Positions 51,830 to 54,284 of a stretch of 54,284 bases of DNA are shown here, piece after piece. The notes beneath the pieces are model-generated. The model saw only the letters and a list, made by a program, of their open reading frames with translations. It did no database searches and was not told where the DNA came from. The translations under genes and the position numbers were made by a program. The DNA comes from an uncultured Chlorobiota bacterium (lineage in GTDB: Bacteria; Bacteroidota; Bacteroidia; Bacteroidales; JAADGE01). Location: positions 1 through 54,284 of the forward strand of contig CAMZKL010000048.1 in the NCBI GenBank assembly GCA_947311255.1, written 5' to 3'. Each line of letters opens with the position of its first letter. Position 1 is the stretch's first letter.

Positions 51830-52574
51830 ATTTCTTAAAAAGTTGAGGGATTTTAATAATGTTTTTTAAAAAAACGGTATACCATCCTCCAAATTTGTTT
51901 TTCTTCAAAACTTTAACATCTTCTTGCATTTTTTTAATAATATTTTTAATGCTTTTATTACTTTCGCCACCTATTCTCATTTTAATCATCACTTGCGGTA
52001 AGTATGCTGTCGAGATTTTGTTTTGCCCAAGAAAACGCAGTATAATATCATAGTCTGCTGCAATTCTAAAACTTGTATCGAATGTGCCAAGTTTATCATA
52101 AATTTTTTTCTTAACGAAAAAAGTTGGGTGGGGTGGCATCCAGCCCTTTTTTAGCTTTGAAAACTTAAATTCTCCAGATTTCCAGTAACGTATTATTTTG
52201 TTTGTATCTTCTTTTGAAACATATTGTAAGTCACCGTATATACTATCTGTCTGTTTGTTTGTAAAAAGTTTTGCTGCATCTTCAATAATTGTGTTTTTAG
52301 CAAAAATATCATCTGCATGAAGGAAGACTATAATATCTCCTGTTGCATTTTTTATACCTTTATTTAGTGCATCATAGATTCCATTGTCAGGCTCACTTAT
52401 TACTTTTAGAATTTTAGTAGCATTATTTTTAATTAATGAAAGAGTTTTATCTTTTGATGCTCCATCAATAATTATATGCTCAATATTAATATAAGTTTGT
52501 GATACTACTGAACTTATTGTATTTAAAATTGTAGTTTCGTTATTGTATGTTGCTGTTATTATTGAAAATTTCAT
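51828..52574 (-). CDS. Glycosyltransferase family 2
   Basis: The 248-residue protein has the GT-A fold pattern: SIITATYNNETTILNTISSVVSQTYINIEHIIIDGASKDKT, the metal-binding VFLHADDIFA (DxD-like) and SFRIAADYDIILRFL. It transfers one sugar from a nucleotide donor. Its ATG shares one base with the stop of the acetyltransferase gene upstream (TAATG), so it is coupled. It is the last gene of a unit that runs past the window edge. Confidence 0.92.
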   Translation of the reverse strand: MKFSIITATYNNETTILNTISSVVSQTYINIEHIIIDGASKDKTLSLIKNNATKILKVISEPDNGIYDALNKGIKNATGDIIVFLHADDIFAKNTIIEDAAKLFTNKQTDSIYGDLQYVSKEDTNKIIRYWKSGEFKFSKLKKGWMPPHPTFFVKKKIYDKLGTFDTSFRIAADYDIILRFLGQNKISTAYLPQVMIKMRIGGESNKSIKNIIKKMQEDVKVLKKNKFGGWYTVFLKNIIKIPQLFKK

Positions 52575-53125
52575 TATTCAATTTCTCTTTTTCGAATTTC
52601 TTTTGCAGGATTTCCTTGATATATTGTGTATGCTTCTAAATCGTTTGTTGCAACAGAATTTACTGCAAGTATTGAATGTGATTTGCAAGTTACATTTGGT
52701 GTAACAATACTTTTTGCTCCAATCCAAACCCCTTCTTCTAATTTAATTTTACCTGTAATTAAATCAAATGTAGTTTTTTTGTAGTTATGGTTTCCGCAAA
52801 GCAACATAGCTCCTTGCGAAATACTTACACTATCTTCAATTATTACATCTGCAAGATTATCAATCCAAACATTTTCGCCTATCCAAACGTGGTTCCCAAT
52901 TTTCAATCGCCAAGGATATTTTATATTTACCGATGGTTTTATGACCACGCCTTTGCCTATTTTTGCTCCGAAAATTCTTAATAAAAAAACTTTTAGCGAA
53001 CTTACCGGATTATACGAGTTTTTTAAAAACAATATATTTACAAAATACCATAAAATTTGCTTTATCTTATTTGCTCCGACTTTATAATCGGAATTATTAT
53101 ATTTTGAAAGGTCTGTTTTATTCAT
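52574..53125 (-). CDS. WcaF-like glycan O-acetyltransferase
   Basis: The 183-residue protein has the left-handed beta-helix of hexapeptide acetyltransferases (VVIKPSVNIKYPWRLKIGNHVWIGENVWIDNL, ISQGAMLLCGNHNY, VWIGAKSIVTPNV), and the ILWYFVNILFLKNSY region typical of the WcaF group. It acetylates a sugar of a surface polysaccharide using acetyl-CoA. It overlaps the GT4 gene upstream by 8 bases. Confidence 0.87.
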   Translation of the reverse strand: MNKTDLSKYNNSDYKVGANKIKQILWYFVNILFLKNSYNPVSSLKVFLLRIFGAKIGKGVVIKPSVNIKYPWRLKIGNHVWIGENVWIDNLADVIIEDSVSISQGAMLLCGNHNYKKTTFDLITGKIKLEEGVWIGAKSIVTPNVTCKSHSILAVNSVATNDLEAYTIYQGNPAKEIRKREIE

Positions 53126-54263
53126 ATGCGAACATTTTTCGTGTTTTTTCGATTACGGATTTATCATTTACAATATTTTCGGCAAATTTATATGTTTTTT
53201 TTGACATTATTTGATAATCATCGTCTGTCATATCAATACATTTCTGAATAACTTCTTGAAATTTTGCTTTGTTATGCAACGAAATATCCCAACCAATATT
53301 TTTTTCTTCTAAGTTTTGCCATGGTGTTTGGTCAGAAATAATTACAGGGCAGCCTGCTGAAAAAGCTTCAAAAATAGAATGTCCAAAATTTTCATGTAAG
53401 GTTGGTAAAATGTAAAAATTATTTTCAGATAAAATATCATAAACTTTTTCGTGAGAAACCTCACCATTAAATTCTATTTTTATATTATTTTTAATCTTTG
53501 AACTTGCCTTTTTACATTTTTCTAAATAATTGATTTCTTCATTTGTTCCGTATATCGAAAAAATGATATTTTTATTTGTTTTTATATTTTGGAATAATTC
53601 AATAGCAAAAAGCAAATTCTTTTTTTTGGCAATTCGTGATAAAAAAATAAATTTAGTTTGATTTTTGCTTCTTTTTAGGTATGGTTTTATTTTTTCTGAA
53701 ATATTTGAAACTAATAAAATATTTGAATTTTTACCAAAGTGTTTTTTTATATCTTCAACTTCTATATTGTCAGTTGCGTGCCAAATGATGTTTTTGTAAA
53801 GACCAGCAATTTTTGATATAATAAGAAAAATTTGTTTTTTTCTTTTTTTTAAACCTAATGCACCTTTGCCCAGCATACCTCTTGTTGCAAGAATTATTTT
53901 AGCGTGTTTTTTCTTTTTTTTAATTATGCGAAGAGGCAAAAGTGTAAATTTTAACGAAAATAAGCTGTTAAAATAAACTGTATCAAAATTAAGTGTATTA
54001 ATTATTTGTGAAAGATATTTTTTATTCTGATTTTCTGGACTTAGATATATAATTTTGTAGTTGTTTTTTTTTATTAATTTATTCAATTTTATGTTTTTAT
54101 ATCCCTGTTCACAACCAAAGTCTCTGTCGGAAGTTATTATAGTAAAATTGAAATCATATTGTAAATGCTCAACAATATTTGCAACACTTCTAATTGGTCC
54201 TCCTGCTTTATAGCCCGGCAAAAACCAATCAATAAAAATTAATATCTTCTTTTTATTATTCAT
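53118..54263 (-). CDS. Glycosyltransferase family 4
   Basis: From ATG 54263 the protein has 381 residues. It has the GT4 pattern KILIFIDWFLPGYKAGGPIRSVANIVEHL, an N-domain VYFNSLFSLKFTLLPLR motif, and a C-domain with FIFLSRIAKKKNLLFAIEL, FSIYGTNEEINYLEKC, and FYILPTLHENFGHSIFEAFSAGCPVIISD. I rejected the TTG at 54272, which gives only a 3-residue extension. An in-frame stop lies at 54282-54284, so the gene is complete. Confidence 0.9.
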   Translation of the reverse strand: MNNKKKILIFIDWFLPGYKAGGPIRSVANIVEHLQYDFNFTIITSDRDFGCEQGYKNIKLNKLIKKNNYKIIYLSPENQNKKYLSQIINTLNFDTVYFNSLFSLKFTLLPLRIIKKKKKHAKIILATRGMLGKGALGLKKRKKQIFLIISKIAGLYKNIIWHATDNIEVEDIKKHFGKNSNILLVSNISEKIKPYLKRSKNQTKFIFLSRIAKKKNLLFAIELFQNIKTNKNIIFSIYGTNEEINYLEKCKKASSKIKNNIKIEFNGEVSHEKVYDILSENNFYILPTLHENFGHSIFEAFSAGCPVIISDQTPWQNLEEKNIGWDISLHNKAKFQEVIQKCIDMTDDDYQIMSKKTYKFAENIVNDKSVIEKTRKMFAYE

Positions 54264-54284
54264 TTGTTGCAATATTAGTAATTA

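Overview
The window looks like chromosomal DNA of a Bacteroidota bacterium. It is strongly AT-rich. Promoter-like boxes have the Bacteroidota form TAnnTTTG (sometimes with an upstream TTTG), and ribosome binding sites are A-rich rather than Shine-Dalgarno. Gene families typical of the phylum recur: ECF sigma/FecR pairs with DUF4974-type FecR ends, carboxypeptidase-regulatory-like domains, a GldM-C-like protein, a PorE-like OmpA protein, a PorT-like barrel, and a short AtpC. No rRNA, tRNA, CRISPR array, transposase or prophage gene was seen. I cannot place the organism below phylum with confidence.

Layout. 1-2990: end of a SUF iron-sulfur cluster (sufS 3' end, sufE, two paralogous lipoproteins, a SufT-like gene), then queG. 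3036-6974 (minus): signalling module A, made of an ECF sigma factor, FecR anti-sigma, an STN/carboxypeptidase-regulatory protein without a TonB barrel, and a secreted GldM C-terminal-domain protein. 7103-16503: mostly housekeeping genes (sodium symporter, dnaG, BON-LysM protein, ftsK, lolA, a lone receiver, a YidD-domain protein with a signal peptide, an amidohydrolase). 16516-29006: surface-glycan region. It has a tight six-gene minus-strand operon (glycosyltransferase, asnB-like, cytidylyltransferase-like, TagF-like transferase, SGNH protein, flippase), a divergent methyltransferase/deacetylase pair, and a glycosyltransferase/YfhO pair. 29135-32295 (minus): two rhomboids, an alkyltransferase-like protein, a PorT-like barrel and ubiX. 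32408-34595: ftsX, a lipoprotein and a coiled-coil protein. 34854-39175: signalling module B. 39382-46501: YihY, anmK, PorE-like OmpA protein, lipoprotein, deoxynucleoside kinase, NMO-type flavoprotein. 46668-51772: rplM-rpsI, rpsB-tsf, cyclophilin, atpD-atpC. 51828-54263 (minus): a second glycan gene group cut by the window edge.

The most unusual content is the pair of signalling modules. Each has an ECF sigma factor and a FecR anti-sigma, but where a TonB-dependent receptor would be expected there is a short secreted STN plus carboxypeptidase-regulatory protein with no room for a 22-strand barrel. In module B, two proteins that share the same C-terminal effector domain flank the sigma/FecR pair and only one has the STN domain. 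In module A, the sigma/FecR/STN genes sit next to a free-standing GldM-C domain, which suggests a possible link to the type IX secretion or gliding envelope machinery. Both sigma genes start with TTG, and the module A STN gene has an intact signal-peptide reading frame with no standard start codon.
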